From: Pigmentiphaga sp.
GTDB lineage: Bacteria > Pseudomonadota > Gammaproteobacteria > Burkholderiales > Burkholderiaceae_B
Direction: 5' to 3'
Length of the DNA: 64,000 bases
Assembly: GCA_023228945.1 (NCBI GenBank)
Contig: JALOAI010000009.1
Location: 116,282-180,281, forward strand
Shown here piece by piece: positions 24,292 through 32,185 of this stretch. Both the position numbers and the translations under genes were made by a program. Under the pieces are notes generated by a model that had not been told where the DNA came from, searched no databases, and saw only the letters and a list, made by a program, of their open reading frames with translations. Numbering within the stretch: position 1 is the first letter of the stretch; every line of letters begins with the position of its first letter.

Positions 24292-25266
24292 ATGAATATC
24301 CTGGGACCCGATGTGCTGGTGTTCGGTGTCGACGACGTCGAGGCCTGCTGCCGATTCCTGATTGACTATGGCTTGGAGCCCGCGGGCGGCGGTTTGTTCA
24401 CCGCTCTGGACGGCACCGGCGTGAAGATACTCGATCGATCCGATCCGGGGCTGCCGCCCTGGGATCCGCCCACCGCCAACCGCTTGCGCAAAACGGTGTA
24501 CGGCGTCGCCGATGCGGCGACGCTCCAGGCCATCGCAACCGAACTCGAGCGGGATCGGGAGGTGCGTCGACTACCCGATGGCTCGCTGGAAACCACGGAC
24601 GACGTCGGCTTCGCCCTGGGCTTCCAGGTGAGCGTGCGGCGGCCGCTGGATTTGCCCGCCGAAACCGTGAACGCGCCCGGACACGTGCAGCGCCCGGCCA
24701 ACGTCACGGCCGTGTCCACCGACTTCAACGCGCCGCCGCCGCGGCCACGTTCCTTGTCGCATGTGGTGTACTTCGTGCCGGATACCGACAAGGCCGAGGC
24801 CTTTTACGTCCAGCGGCTGGGCTTCCGGGTCAGCGATCGCTTCACCGGGATGGGACCATTCCTGCGACCCGCCGGTACCCAGGAACATCACACGCTGTTC
24901 TTCATCCGCACGCCGGCCCATATGCAGGGCTGCGAGCATTTCACCTTTCACATGGGCGGGCCCAGCGAAGTGCTGGAGGCGGGCTACGCCTTTGCCGCCA
25001 AAGGCTACGAATCTTTCTGGGGGCCGGGCCGCCATCGGTTTGGCTCCAACTGGTTCTGGTACTTCAACAGCCCCATGAACTGCCACGTCGAGTTCGATGC
25101 CGATATGGATCAGCACGACGACGACTGGGAACCGCGCGTGGCGCCGGGCATGATGGAGTACTCGCAATTATTCCTGTTCGAGCGCCGCGACACCTGGGCA
25201 CCGGGCGGGCCGCCGGCGCCGGCTGCGCCCGAGGCTTTGCCGGAAGACGATGCCGTCAGCGGCTGA
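24292..25266 (+). CDS. VOC-superfamily protein, extradiol ring-cleavage dioxygenase type
   Basis: 324 residues, with AAGGAGGGAG before the ATG. Two VOC (beta-alpha-beta-beta-beta) modules follow each other (about 5-115 and 153-275). In the second, His157 (SLSHVVYFV), His216 (CEHFTFHMG) and Glu267 (CHVEFDAD) are placed like the 2-His-1-carboxylate iron site of type I extradiol dioxygenases, so ring or C=C cleavage with O2 is possible. The first module lacks an equivalent set, as usual. The stop lies 17 bases inside the Rieske protein gene, so the two are translated together. It could equally be a non-redox VOC enzyme (isomerase or lyase). Confidence 0.82.
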   Translation: MNILGPDVLVFGVDDVEACCRFLIDYGLEPAGGGLFTALDGTGVKILDRSDPGLPPWDPPTANRLRKTVYGVADAATLQAIATELERDREVRRLPDGSLETTDDVGFALGFQVSVRRPLDLPAETVNAPGHVQRPANVTAVSTDFNAPPPRPRSLSHVVYFVPDTDKAEAFYVQRLGFRVSDRFTGMGPFLRPAGTQEHHTLFFIRTPAHMQGCEHFTFHMGGPSEVLEAGYAFAAKGYESFWGPGRHRFGSNWFWYFNSPMNCHVEFDADMDQHDDDWEPRVAPGMMEYSQLFLFERRDTWAPGGPPAPAAPEALPEDDAVSG

Positions 25267-25738
25267 TCGCACGCCCGGACCAGGGCGGGCTCAGCCGAGC
25301 CATGGACGCGAGGGGGCCGAGCCGCCGGAAGCCAAGGGCGTCGAGGGTTGGCGCCCGGATGGCTTTGGCCCGGAGGCCGAAGCGGGTTGCGGCGACTGGC
25401 TCCTGCTGTGCCAGATGAGCGATCTGCCCGATGGCGAAGCGCGGGGATTCGATCCGGCGGGTACCGGCCGGGACCAGTTCTTCATCGTCCGGCAAGGCCA
25501 GGCGCTGCATGCGTATCGAAATTCATGCCCACATTGGCCCGGAGCCCCGCTGCCGTGGCGGCGTCACGCCTATCTCGACTCGGCACGCCGTGCCATCGTG
25601 TGCCACGGACACGGCGCCAGGTTTACGATCGACGAAGGCCGCTGCATCGAGGGCCCTTGCCTGGGCCAGTTTTTGACGTGCGTCGATTGTCGTATCGAAG
25701 ACGGTCAGGTCTGGGCAAGGTGGCCGATGACGCCGTAG
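25250..25738 (+). CDS. Rieske [2Fe-2S] protein
   Basis: 162 residues. The Rieske cluster site is complete: Cys93-x-His95 in NSCPHWPG and Cys118-x-x-His121 in IVCHGHGARF, with 22 residues between. The first 45 residues are polar and proline-rich with no family likeness, so the true start might be later, but the ATG at the listed start overlaps the VOC gene in the normal coupled way. Single-domain Rieske proteins carry electrons as ferredoxins for oxygenases or maintain the iron of extradiol dioxygenases. Here the partner is probably the VOC protein or the upstream flavin monooxygenase cluster. Confidence 0.85.
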   Translation: MPSAADRTPGPGRAQPSHGREGAEPPEAKGVEGWRPDGFGPEAEAGCGDWLLLCQMSDLPDGEARGFDPAGTGRDQFFIVRQGQALHAYRNSCPHWPGAPLPWRRHAYLDSARRAIVCHGHGARFTIDEGRCIEGPCLGQFLTCVDCRIEDGQVWARWPMTP

Positions 25739-25775
25739 TTTTGGGCTTGCCGCCCGCGCGGCGCCGGGCTCGGAC

Positions 25776-26753
25776 TCAACTCTCGGGCGAGAGGCCCGCT
25801 TCTTGTGCAATCGCCTGCCAGCGCTCGAGCTCGGAAGTCACGAAGGCGGGGAAGTCATCGCTGCCTTCGCCATCGGCCGTGGCGCCGTAATCTTTCCAGA
25901 GCGCCTGGATTTTTTCGGTCTTGAGCGCGTCGAGAGTGATCTGGCGCATTTTTTGAGCGATGTCGTCCGGCAGCTTTCCCGGGGCAAAGAAGCCATACCA
26001 GGTGGTCACGGCGAGGTCGGGCACGCCCGACTCGGCGAGGGTGGGCACATCGGGCAGGGCAAACGAGCGTTCGGGCGAAGTGACGGCGAGGGCGCGCAGG
26101 GTGCCACCGCGAATCTGGCCCAGCGCCGAAGGCATGGTTTCGAACATCAGCTGGATCTGCTGGCCGAGCAGGTCGTTGATGGCGGGGCCGCTGCCCTTGT
26201 AGTGCACGGCTTCCATCTGGGTGCCGGTGGCCTTTTTGAAGGCTTCGGTGGTGAGGTGGTGCAGCGTGCCCTTGCCGCCGGTGCCGTAGTTGAGCTCGCC
26301 CGGATTGGCCTTGGCGTAGGCGATCAGCTCCTCGAGCGTTTGGTAGGGAGCGTCCTTGTGCACCAGCACCACGTTTGGCACCGTGGAGAACAGGGCGATC
26401 GGACGAAGGTCGGTCGCGGTGTCGTACGGCGTTTTATAGACCAGGGGCAGGATGGCGTGATGCACCGCTCCCACCAGCATGCTGTAGCCATCGGGATCCG
26501 ACTTGGCGACATTGTCGGCACCAATCATGCCGGCGGCGCCGCCGCGGTTCTCGACAATGAAGTTGCCGCCCGAAACTTCGGACATGGCCTGGGCCAGCGG
26601 CCGGACCAAGGTGTCGGCCGAGCCGCCGGCCGAGGCCGGCACGACGACGCGAACGGGTCGATCGCCAGGCCAGTCGGCGGCGTGGGCCAGGAGGGGGGCC
26701 GCGCTCAGGGTGAGAGCGGCCAGGGTGGTCAGGGACCAGGACTTGCAGAGCAT
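25776..26753 (-). CDS. Bug-family receptor, near-duplicate of the next gene (copy A)
   Basis: 325 residues with a signal ending in LLAHAADWPG (about residue 26). The Bug motifs are RPVRVVVPASAGGSADTL, ENRGGAAGMIGADN, DPDGYSMLVGAVHH, AVHYKGSGPAINDLLG and LPDVPTLAESG. It aligns without gaps over its whole length with the Bug receptor encoded 102 bases upstream. A stretch of about 80 residues after KGSGPAINDLLG is identical but for one residue, while signal peptides and C-termini differ. It is the last gene of the enolase-superfamily operon. With no TctAB nearby, it may work with a distant transporter or as a sensor input. Confidence 0.93.
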   Translation of the reverse strand: MLCKSWSLTTLAALTLSAAPLLAHAADWPGDRPVRVVVPASAGGSADTLVRPLAQAMSEVSGGNFIVENRGGAAGMIGADNVAKSDPDGYSMLVGAVHHAILPLVYKTPYDTATDLRPIALFSTVPNVVLVHKDAPYQTLEELIAYAKANPGELNYGTGGKGTLHHLTTEAFKKATGTQMEAVHYKGSGPAINDLLGQQIQLMFETMPSALGQIRGGTLRALAVTSPERSFALPDVPTLAESGVPDLAVTTWYGFFAPGKLPDDIAQKMRQITLDALKTEKIQALWKDYGATADGEGSDDFPAFVTSELERWQAIAQEAGLSPES

Positions 26754-26855
26754 GAAGAGTCTCCTCTCGTGGGTTTTATGGTGTACTGTGCTGCTGCTCT
26801 TGGCGACGGACCGCTACCGCCCAGAAAGTACCCGGGCGGTAGCGAACCCGGCGGA

Positions 26856-27833
26856 TCAGTTGTCGGGCGACAGGCCGACTTCGTTGGCGATGCCCGCCCA
26901 GCGATCGAGCTCGCTGCGCACGAAGGCCGGGAAATCGTCGCTGCCCTGACCATCGGTGACGGCGCCGTAGTCCTTCCAGAGCGCCTGGATTTTTTCAGTC
27001 TGGAGGGCTTCGGTCATCAGCGCGTTCATTTTCTCGGCGATGTCGTCTGGCAGTTTGCCCGGAGCAAAGAAGCCGTACCAGGTGGTGACGGCGAGATCGG
27101 GCACGCCGGACTCGGCGAGGGTGGGCACATCGGGCAGGGCAAACGAGCGCTCGGGCGAGGTGACGGCGAGGGCGCGCAAGGTGCCACCGCGAATCTGGCC
27201 CAGGGCCGAGGGCATGGTTTCGAACATTAGCTGGATATTTTGGCCCAACAAATCGTTGATGGCTGGGCCGCTACCCTTGTAATGCACGGCTTCCATGGTG
27301 GTGCCCGTGGCTTTCTTGAAGGCCTCGGTGGTGAGGTGGTGCAGGCCGCCCTTGCCGCCGGTGCCGTAATTGAGCTTATCCGGGTTGGCTTTGGCGTAGG
27401 CGATCAGGTCTTCGAGCGTTTGGTAAGGCGCATCCTTGTGCACCAGGACGACGTTGGGCACCGTGGCGAACAGACCGATGGGGCGCAGGTCGGTGGCGGT
27501 GTCGTAGGGCACCTTGTACACCACGGGCAGAATGGTGTGATGCACCGCGCCGAAGAGGAAGCTGTAGCCGTCGGGAGCCGACTTGACGACGTTGTCGGCC
27601 CCAATCATGCCGGCCGCGCCCCCGCGGTTTTCGACGATGAAGTTGCCGCCCGAAAGTTCGGACATGGCTTGCGCCAGCGGCCGGGCCAGGGTGTCGAGCG
27701 AGCCGCCGGCGGAGGCGGGGACGACCAGGCGAACGGGACGCTCGCCTGGCCAATCGGCGGCATGCGCGGCCAGGGAAGCCGTGGCCGTGGCGACGAGCGT
27801 GGCGGCGGCCAAAGAACGGGGATTGAAGATCAT
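26856..27833 (-). CDS. Bug-family receptor, near-duplicate of the following gene (copy B)
   Basis: 325 residues with a signal ending in SLAAHAADWPG. It has the same Bug motifs as copy A (VVPASAGGSLDTL, ENRGGAAGMIGADN, APDGYSFLFGAVHH, HYKGSGPAINDLLGQ). Compared by eye, the two proteins are roughly 80% identical, with the differences gathered at the ends and around residues 90-130. The pair looks like a tandem duplication with later gene conversion of the middle. The gene lies 53 bases after the enolase-superfamily gene in the same operon, so its ligand is probably that enzyme's sugar-acid or other hydroxy-acid substrate. Confidence 0.93.
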   Translation of the reverse strand: MIFNPRSLAAATLVATATASLAAHAADWPGERPVRLVVPASAGGSLDTLARPLAQAMSELSGGNFIVENRGGAAGMIGADNVVKSAPDGYSFLFGAVHHTILPVVYKVPYDTATDLRPIGLFATVPNVVLVHKDAPYQTLEDLIAYAKANPDKLNYGTGGKGGLHHLTTEAFKKATGTTMEAVHYKGSGPAINDLLGQNIQLMFETMPSALGQIRGGTLRALAVTSPERSFALPDVPTLAESGVPDLAVTTWYGFFAPGKLPDDIAEKMNALMTEALQTEKIQALWKDYGAVTDGQGSDDFPAFVRSELDRWAGIANEVGLSPDN

Positions 27834-27886
27834 GGGGTTGTCTCTTGGATGTTATCGGATGAAGGAAAGCGAGACGGCAAACGGCG

Positions 27887-29041
27887 TCAGCCTTTGCCCG
27901 TACCGCGGGAAGTCGGCCGTTGGGCCAGTTCACGGATGGCGTCGTGCCGGGGCTCGAAGCCCAGGCCGGGGGTGGTGGGCAGGGTGAGCCAGCCGTTCTC
28001 GGGCTCGGGAAAGCCTTGGTAGATCTGGCGCATCATCTCGACCGCCACCAGGTGCCATTCGACGCGGCCGCCGTTGGCGAGCCCGGCGTTGAAGTGCATG
28101 TTGTGCAGGGGGAAGGCGCCGCCGTTGGCCACCCCGGCGCCAAAGGCGTCGGCCATGCCGGCGATGCGCGCGGCCTGGGTGTAGCCGCCGGTGATGACCA
28201 CGTTGGGCTGCACCACGTCGACCGCGCCGTGCACCAGCATGTCGCGGAAACGGAAGGCCAGGCCCTCGTTCTGGCCCGCGGCAACGGCGATGCCGGTGCG
28301 GCGGCGCAGGTCGGCCATGGCCATCACGTTGTTCTGGCTGATCGGCTCTTCAAAGAAACCGATGTCGTAGTCGACGATCTTGCGGGCGAGTTTCTCGGCA
28401 TGGTAAGCATCGAGGCTGCAGTTGGCATCGACGTACAGGCCGGCATCGTCGCCGGCGGCTTCACGCACGATCTTCACCCGGCGGGCATCTTCGCGGATCA
28501 CGTCGCCCAGCGGGCGGGGCTCGTCGCGGCGCTGCATGCCGTTGTGGCCCACGACCATTTTGAGGTGATCGAAACCCAGCTCGCGGCAGGCCTTGGCGGA
28601 CTCGGCCAGCGCGGCTTCGTCGAGAAAGCCGAAGCCGAAGGTGGCATAGAGAGGCACGCGAGGCCGGGCGCCGCCCAGCAGCTTCCAGATGGGCTGGCCC
28701 AGGGCCTTGCCTTTGAGATCCCACAGGGCGACGTCGATCGCCGCGATGGCGTGCATGCCGTAGCCGGTTTGGCCGCGGGGGCAGAGCAGCCAGTAGAGCT
28801 TGTCCCACAGAGCCTCGGTGCACAGAGGATCCTGGCCGATGAGCGCTGGCGCGGCCACGTCGTTGATGGCGGTGCCGATGATTTCTTCTTCGGTGATGGC
28901 TGTAAAACCGTAGCCGACCAGTCCGGTGTCGGTTTCGATCTCCACGTGGCATGCCGACAACGAGGTGTCGCGCCGGATGTTGCCGGCCCGGAATTCGACG
29001 GGAATATTGAGGGGGATGGCCCGGACTTGGGTGATTTTCAT
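27887..29041 (-). CDS. Mandelate racemase / muconate-lactonizing enzyme family protein (enolase superfamily)
   Basis: 384 residues from MKITQVRAIPL, with an AGGAG upstream. The capping domain is followed by a barrel with metal ligands Asp205 (LYVDANCSLD) and Glu231 or Glu232 (FFEEPISQ). The third ligand, usually Glu in AAGEN, is replaced by AAGQNEG (Gln257, Glu259). Lys161 (HLKMVVGHN) and His313/His316 (FPLHNMHF) are possible acid-base residues. Such enzymes abstract the alpha proton of a carboxylate to racemise, dehydrate or cycloisomerise it. The operon with two Bug receptors and the facing GntR/FCD gene is a usual arrangement for sugar-acid or hydroxy-acid use. The substrate is not known. 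Confidence 0.9.
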   Translation of the reverse strand: MKITQVRAIPLNIPVEFRAGNIRRDTSLSACHVEIETDTGLVGYGFTAITEEEIIGTAINDVAAPALIGQDPLCTEALWDKLYWLLCPRGQTGYGMHAIAAIDVALWDLKGKALGQPIWKLLGGARPRVPLYATFGFGFLDEAALAESAKACRELGFDHLKMVVGHNGMQRRDEPRPLGDVIREDARRVKIVREAAGDDAGLYVDANCSLDAYHAEKLARKIVDYDIGFFEEPISQNNVMAMADLRRRTGIAVAAGQNEGLAFRFRDMLVHGAVDVVQPNVVITGGYTQAARIAGMADAFGAGVANGGAFPLHNMHFNAGLANGGRVEWHLVAVEMMRQIYQGFPEPENGWLTLPTTPGLGFEPRHDAIRELAQRPTSRGTGKG

Positions 29042-29089
29042 GGGACGGCTGACTCCTGGTGAGCGGGCCATAGGCGGCCCGGACGAAAG

Positions 29090-29101
29090 CTGGTATACAC
29101 A
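29090..29101. promoter_or_regulatory. Degenerate copy of the GntR palindrome
   Basis: CTGGTATACACA matches TTGGTATACCAA at 9 of 12 positions and lies 48 bases before the enolase-superfamily gene, where it could repress that operon. Confidence 0.4.
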
Positions 29102-29178
29102 GAGATGCCCCATTCGCTCTGTTCTGGACGTGAAAGACGCCGATATGCCGGGGCTACCGGGGAGGCTGGAAAGCCTTT

Positions 29179-29190
29179 TTGGTATACCAA
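29179..29190. promoter_or_regulatory. Perfect GntR-type operator TTGGTATACCAA
   Basis: A perfect 12-bp palindrome of the TGGTATACCA type known for FadR/VanR (FCD) regulators, in the 188-base divergent gap about 50 bases before the gntR start. Confidence 0.7.
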
Positions 29191-29229
29191 ACAAATTCTA
29201 TATAGAACCAAAGTCTCTGACAAGTCATC

Positions 29230-30006
29230 ATGGCAGTGGAAAAAGCATCAGAATTCGAAGGTGATCTTGGTATACCAAGGTCTTTGGAAGTTTTCGATGA
29301 AGAACGCGGCGGGAGCCTCGGCGATCGCCTGCGCCGAGGCCTCGAGGAAGATATTCTGGCCGGCCGGCTGCTGCCCGGCGACCGGCTGGACGAGCGTGCG
29401 CTGGCGGAACGCTTCCAGGTCTCGCGCACGCCGGTGCGCGAAGCCTTGCGGCAGCTCTCCACGGTGGGGCTGGTGTCGCTGCAGTTGCGCCAGGGCGCCC
29501 GGGTAGCCTCGCTCGATCTCACCGAACTACTGGAAATCATGGAAACCATGACTGTGCTCGAGGCCGAGGCCGCGCGGCTGGCGGCGCGGCGCATGATGCC
29601 GGCCGAGCGCTCGGCGCTGCAGGCGATCCACGAAGAAGCCGCCGAGGCCGTGGCGCAGCAGGACACCGGGCGCTTCAACGAGTTGAACTGGCGGCTGCAT
29701 CTGGCCATCTTCCAGGGCTGCCGCAATCGCTTCCTGGCCAACAAGGCGCGCAATCTCCGGTTGCGGGTACATTTTTATCGCTGCTATCTGATGCGGGTGA
29801 GCGATGGCAAGGAGCTGGCGCACCGCCAGCACGACGCCCTGGTGGCCGCCGTCGTACGCGGCGACGGTGAGGCCGCCTTCAACCTGATGCGCGAGCACTT
29901 GGTGCTGGCGTCGGAGCGGATGTCCGACCTGGTGGCCTTGCTGCCGCGGCAGGATGAATACGAACGGCCGGATCGCGTGGAGCCGCTGATTGCCGTGGGA
30001 GGCTGA
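29230..30006 (+). CDS. GntR-family regulator, FCD (FadR/VanR) subfamily
   Basis: 258 residues at most. The winged helix (about 30-100) reads SLGDRLRRGLEEDILAGRLLPGDRLDERALAERFQVSRTPVREALRQL, the textbook FCD-GntR pattern. The all-helical FCD domain (about 110-240) contains the metal-site residues in RFNELNWRLHLAIFQG and AHRQHDALVAAVVRGD. No ribosome site precedes the listed ATG, and a perfect operator palindrome lies within its first 17 codons. The true start may therefore be further on, for example TTG at 29284. It faces the enolase-superfamily/Bug operon and most likely represses it until a hydroxy acid or sugar acid binds. Confidence 0.9.
   Translation: MAVEKASEFEGDLGIPRSLEVFDEERGGSLGDRLRRGLEEDILAGRLLPGDRLDERALAERFQVSRTPVREALRQLSTVGLVSLQLRQGARVASLDLTELLEIMETMTVLEAEAARLAARRMMPAERSALQAIHEEAAEAVAQQDTGRFNELNWRLHLAIFQGCRNRFLANKARNLRLRVHFYRCYLMRVSDGKELAHRQHDALVAAVVRGDGEAAFNLMREHLVLASERMSDLVALLPRQDEYERPDRVEPLIAVGG
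29267..29278. promoter_or_regulatory. Second perfect GntR-type operator, inside the annotated gntR 5' end
   Basis: TTGGTATACCAA again, 88 bases from the first copy. It lies within the first codons of the regulator as annotated, which fits autorepression and argues for a later translation start. Confidence 0.65.
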
Positions 30007-30136
30007 TCACGGCTTCGAGTGCAAGCGCGGTTGGGCCGGCACGGAGGCGTCCGGCGCCGGTCTTGGCTGGAGCCCAAGGCCGCTCCTCGGTCGAACGCCA
30101 GGGAGGAGGTGCGAAGCTGCCGCGCCGTACGGGCTC

Positions 30137-30931
30137 CTACCGCCAGGCCTGCGCCGATTGGTAAAAGCTCGCAGGCAGCGCTTCCATATGTGCCCGGTGC
30201 GCGACCACTACCCGTTGCAGCGCGGCGAGCAGGTGTTCTCGCTCTTCGCGCAGGCGTGTGATCTTGCCACCGAGGCCCAGCACCATGGGCGGTTGATGGG
30301 CGGGCGCGGCAAGTAGCACGGCGATGATGCCGGAGCCGGGTGTGGCGGCCCCCTCCGTGTAGGCATAGCCCTGCCGCCGGCACTCGTCGAGCTCCTTCAT
30401 GATGGTTTTGAGCGAAGCATGATGCGAGGGCGGCTCCTCGGCGTTGATCCGTGCCACGAGGGCACGGAGTTCTTGAGGTGATTTGAGCGTGAGGATGATG
30501 CGGCCCGCCCCGGATCGCAAGAGAGGGCGCAGGGCGCCGGTGTTTACGTTGCGATGGCTGGAGTAATTCATGCCTTTCACGACGTTGATGTATTGGACAT
30601 GGTGTCCGCTTTGCACGCCGAGCACGGTGGTTTCACCAGTCTCGTCGCGTAGCTTGTACATTAAGCGCATGATGGTGCCGTCGCTCATGAGGGCGTCGTT
30701 CACCCAGATGCCGAGAAGGGCGGCCCTGACGGTGGGAACGAAGGTGCGATCAGCCGGCAAATAGTGCAGGTAGCCGAGTTCGCGCAAGGTGTTGAGCAGG
30801 GCAAAAGTGCTGGACACAGGGTAGCCGAGCGCTTCGGCCACTTGACTGAGACTGGCGGGCGCACGCCGCCCGGCGAAGAATTCGAAGACTTCCACCACGC
30901 GCTGGGCGGATTTGACTAGCGGCTGGGACAT
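30137..30931 (-). CDS. IclR-family regulator
   Basis: 264 residues from the second ATG of the frame (MSQPLVKSAQRVVEVF), which has GGAGG five bases upstream; the first ATG, seven codons earlier, has none. The N-terminal winged helix (about 10-70) includes SLSQVAEALGYPVSSTFALLNTLRELGYL. The effector domain has GVQSGHHVQYINVVKG, LRPLLRSGAGRIILT and GYAYTEGAATPGSGIIAVLL, the IclR ligand-pocket strands. It faces the FAH-CaiB-MaoC-ABC operon across 271 bases that contain an imperfect palindrome, so it is the probable local activator or repressor. The ligand is presumably an intermediate of that pathway. Confidence 0.92.
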   Translation of the reverse strand: MSQPLVKSAQRVVEVFEFFAGRRAPASLSQVAEALGYPVSSTFALLNTLRELGYLHYLPADRTFVPTVRAALLGIWVNDALMSDGTIMRLMYKLRDETGETTVLGVQSGHHVQYINVVKGMNYSSHRNVNTGALRPLLRSGAGRIILTLKSPQELRALVARINAEEPPSHHASLKTIMKELDECRRQGYAYTEGAATPGSGIIAVLLAAPAHQPPMVLGLGGKITRLREEREHLLAALQRVVVAHRAHMEALPASFYQSAQAWR

Positions 30932-31131
30932 CCCTGCCTCCCTTTTGGACAATTGTTACCGGCTCCGGTGGATTCGGCCTCGCTTACTTCGCCGTGAACG
31001 ACGAGGCTGGCGCTTGGGCGCGTGGTCGACGACGCCCGTTCGACCGCACCGACAGCTCTCTGGTGGCGGCGAAAAGCTCCCGGACTGGAGGTCTGGTCGC
31101 TCTACTATAAATTCATATTCATAAAATAATT

Positions 31132-31145
31132 TTCTCATATGTGAA
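31132..31145. promoter_or_regulatory. Imperfect 14-bp palindrome, candidate IclR operator
   Basis: TTCTCATATGTGAA is symmetrical except for one base pair, in an AT-rich stretch about 58 bases before the FAH-type gene start. The preceding ATTCATATTCATAAAATAA may form part of a larger site. IclR proteins bind palindromes of about this size, but the assignment is inferred from position only. Confidence 0.45.
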
Positions 31146-31202
31146 AAGATAATCAAACGTCGGAAGAGGTCCGATAGAGTGGTGCCCAAGGAGACAAACC
31201 CT

Positions 31203-32153
31203 ATGAAACTTGGCACTGCTTTAATTCAAGGTCGCCAGCAGGTGGCCGTGTTGATATTCAACGACGAGCTTTACGATGCGAATGCGCTCATGACGGCCCT
31301 GGGTGATTCGGCCATGCAGCCGCTCGGGCGGATCGCAGGTGTTCGTGGCTTGAGCACGATAGACCTCATCGAGAACGAATCCACATTTCTTTTGTTGGCC
31401 CAGGCGCTGGAAAAAGAGCCGGGATCATTCGCCAATGCCAGGTTGGTGGAGAAAGAGTGTCGGTTGATCGCTCCTATTCCTCGTCCCGCCAAGAACGTTT
31501 TTTGCCTGGGTCGCAATTACGCCGACCACATTCAGGAAGACAATGATTCACGAGGCATGAATACCGAGCTGCCTAAATATCCGCAATTCTTTACCAAGCC
31601 CCCTACGTCGGTGATCGGGCCGGACGAAGCCATTGTTCTTGACGAAAAAGTGACTCGGCGCCTGGACTACGAAGTGGAGCTGGCCGTGGTGATCGGGCGC
31701 GGCGGCCGCGATATCACCGCGGCGAACGCAATGGATCACGTGTTTGGTTACACGGTGTTGAACGACGTCACGGCTCGCGACCTGCAGCGTCGCCACGATC
31801 AATGGTTCAAAGGCAAGGCTTTGGACACCAGCTGCCCGATGGGCCCCTTCATCGTGCATGCCAGCAGCGTGGTCGATCCGCATGATCTGCGCATACAGCT
31901 CTACGTGAACGACGAACTGCGGCAAGACGCCAATACGAGCTCGATGATTTTCAAGATCCCGCAGATCATCGAATCGCTTTCGGCCGGCCTCACGCTGGAA
32001 CCGGGCGACATCATTGCGACTGGCACGCCGTCGGGGGTTGGCTATGCCATGGACCCGCGTCAATTCTTGAAGGCCGGGGATTTGATCCGGTGCCATGTGG
32101 AGAAAGTGGGCACCGTGGAAAATGTGGTGCGGCCAGCGCCCAGCTCGGATTGA
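31203..32153 (+). CDS. Fumarylacetoacetate hydrolase family protein (short type)
   Basis: 316 residues from the ATG that follows AAGGAG; the frame is open eight codons further upstream. An N-terminal region of about 90 residues is followed by the FAH fold: PAKNVFCLGRNYADHI, FFTKPPTSVIGPDEAI, then the acidic metal site YEVELAVVIGRGGRDI (Glu-x-Glu), FGYTVLNDVTARDLQ and LEPGDIIATGTPSGVGYA. This is the pattern of acylpyruvase / 2-hydroxyhepta-dienedioate isomerase-like hydrolases. These hydrolyse or decarboxylate beta-diketo acids, or act on ring-cleavage products. It heads an operon with a CoA-transferase and two hydratase halves, so it probably cleaves the final C-C bond there. Confidence 0.92.
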   Translation: MKLGTALIQGRQQVAVLIFNDELYDANALMTALGDSAMQPLGRIAGVRGLSTIDLIENESTFLLLAQALEKEPGSFANARLVEKECRLIAPIPRPAKNVFCLGRNYADHIQEDNDSRGMNTELPKYPQFFTKPPTSVIGPDEAIVLDEKVTRRLDYEVELAVVIGRGGRDITAANAMDHVFGYTVLNDVTARDLQRRHDQWFKGKALDTSCPMGPFIVHASSVVDPHDLRIQLYVNDELRQDANTSSMIFKIPQIIESLSAGLTLEPGDIIATGTPSGVGYAMDPRQFLKAGDLIRCHVEKVGTVENVVRPAPSSD

Positions 32154-32185
32154 AGGAAACAAAGTTTCAGAAGAGGGGGCTTGTG

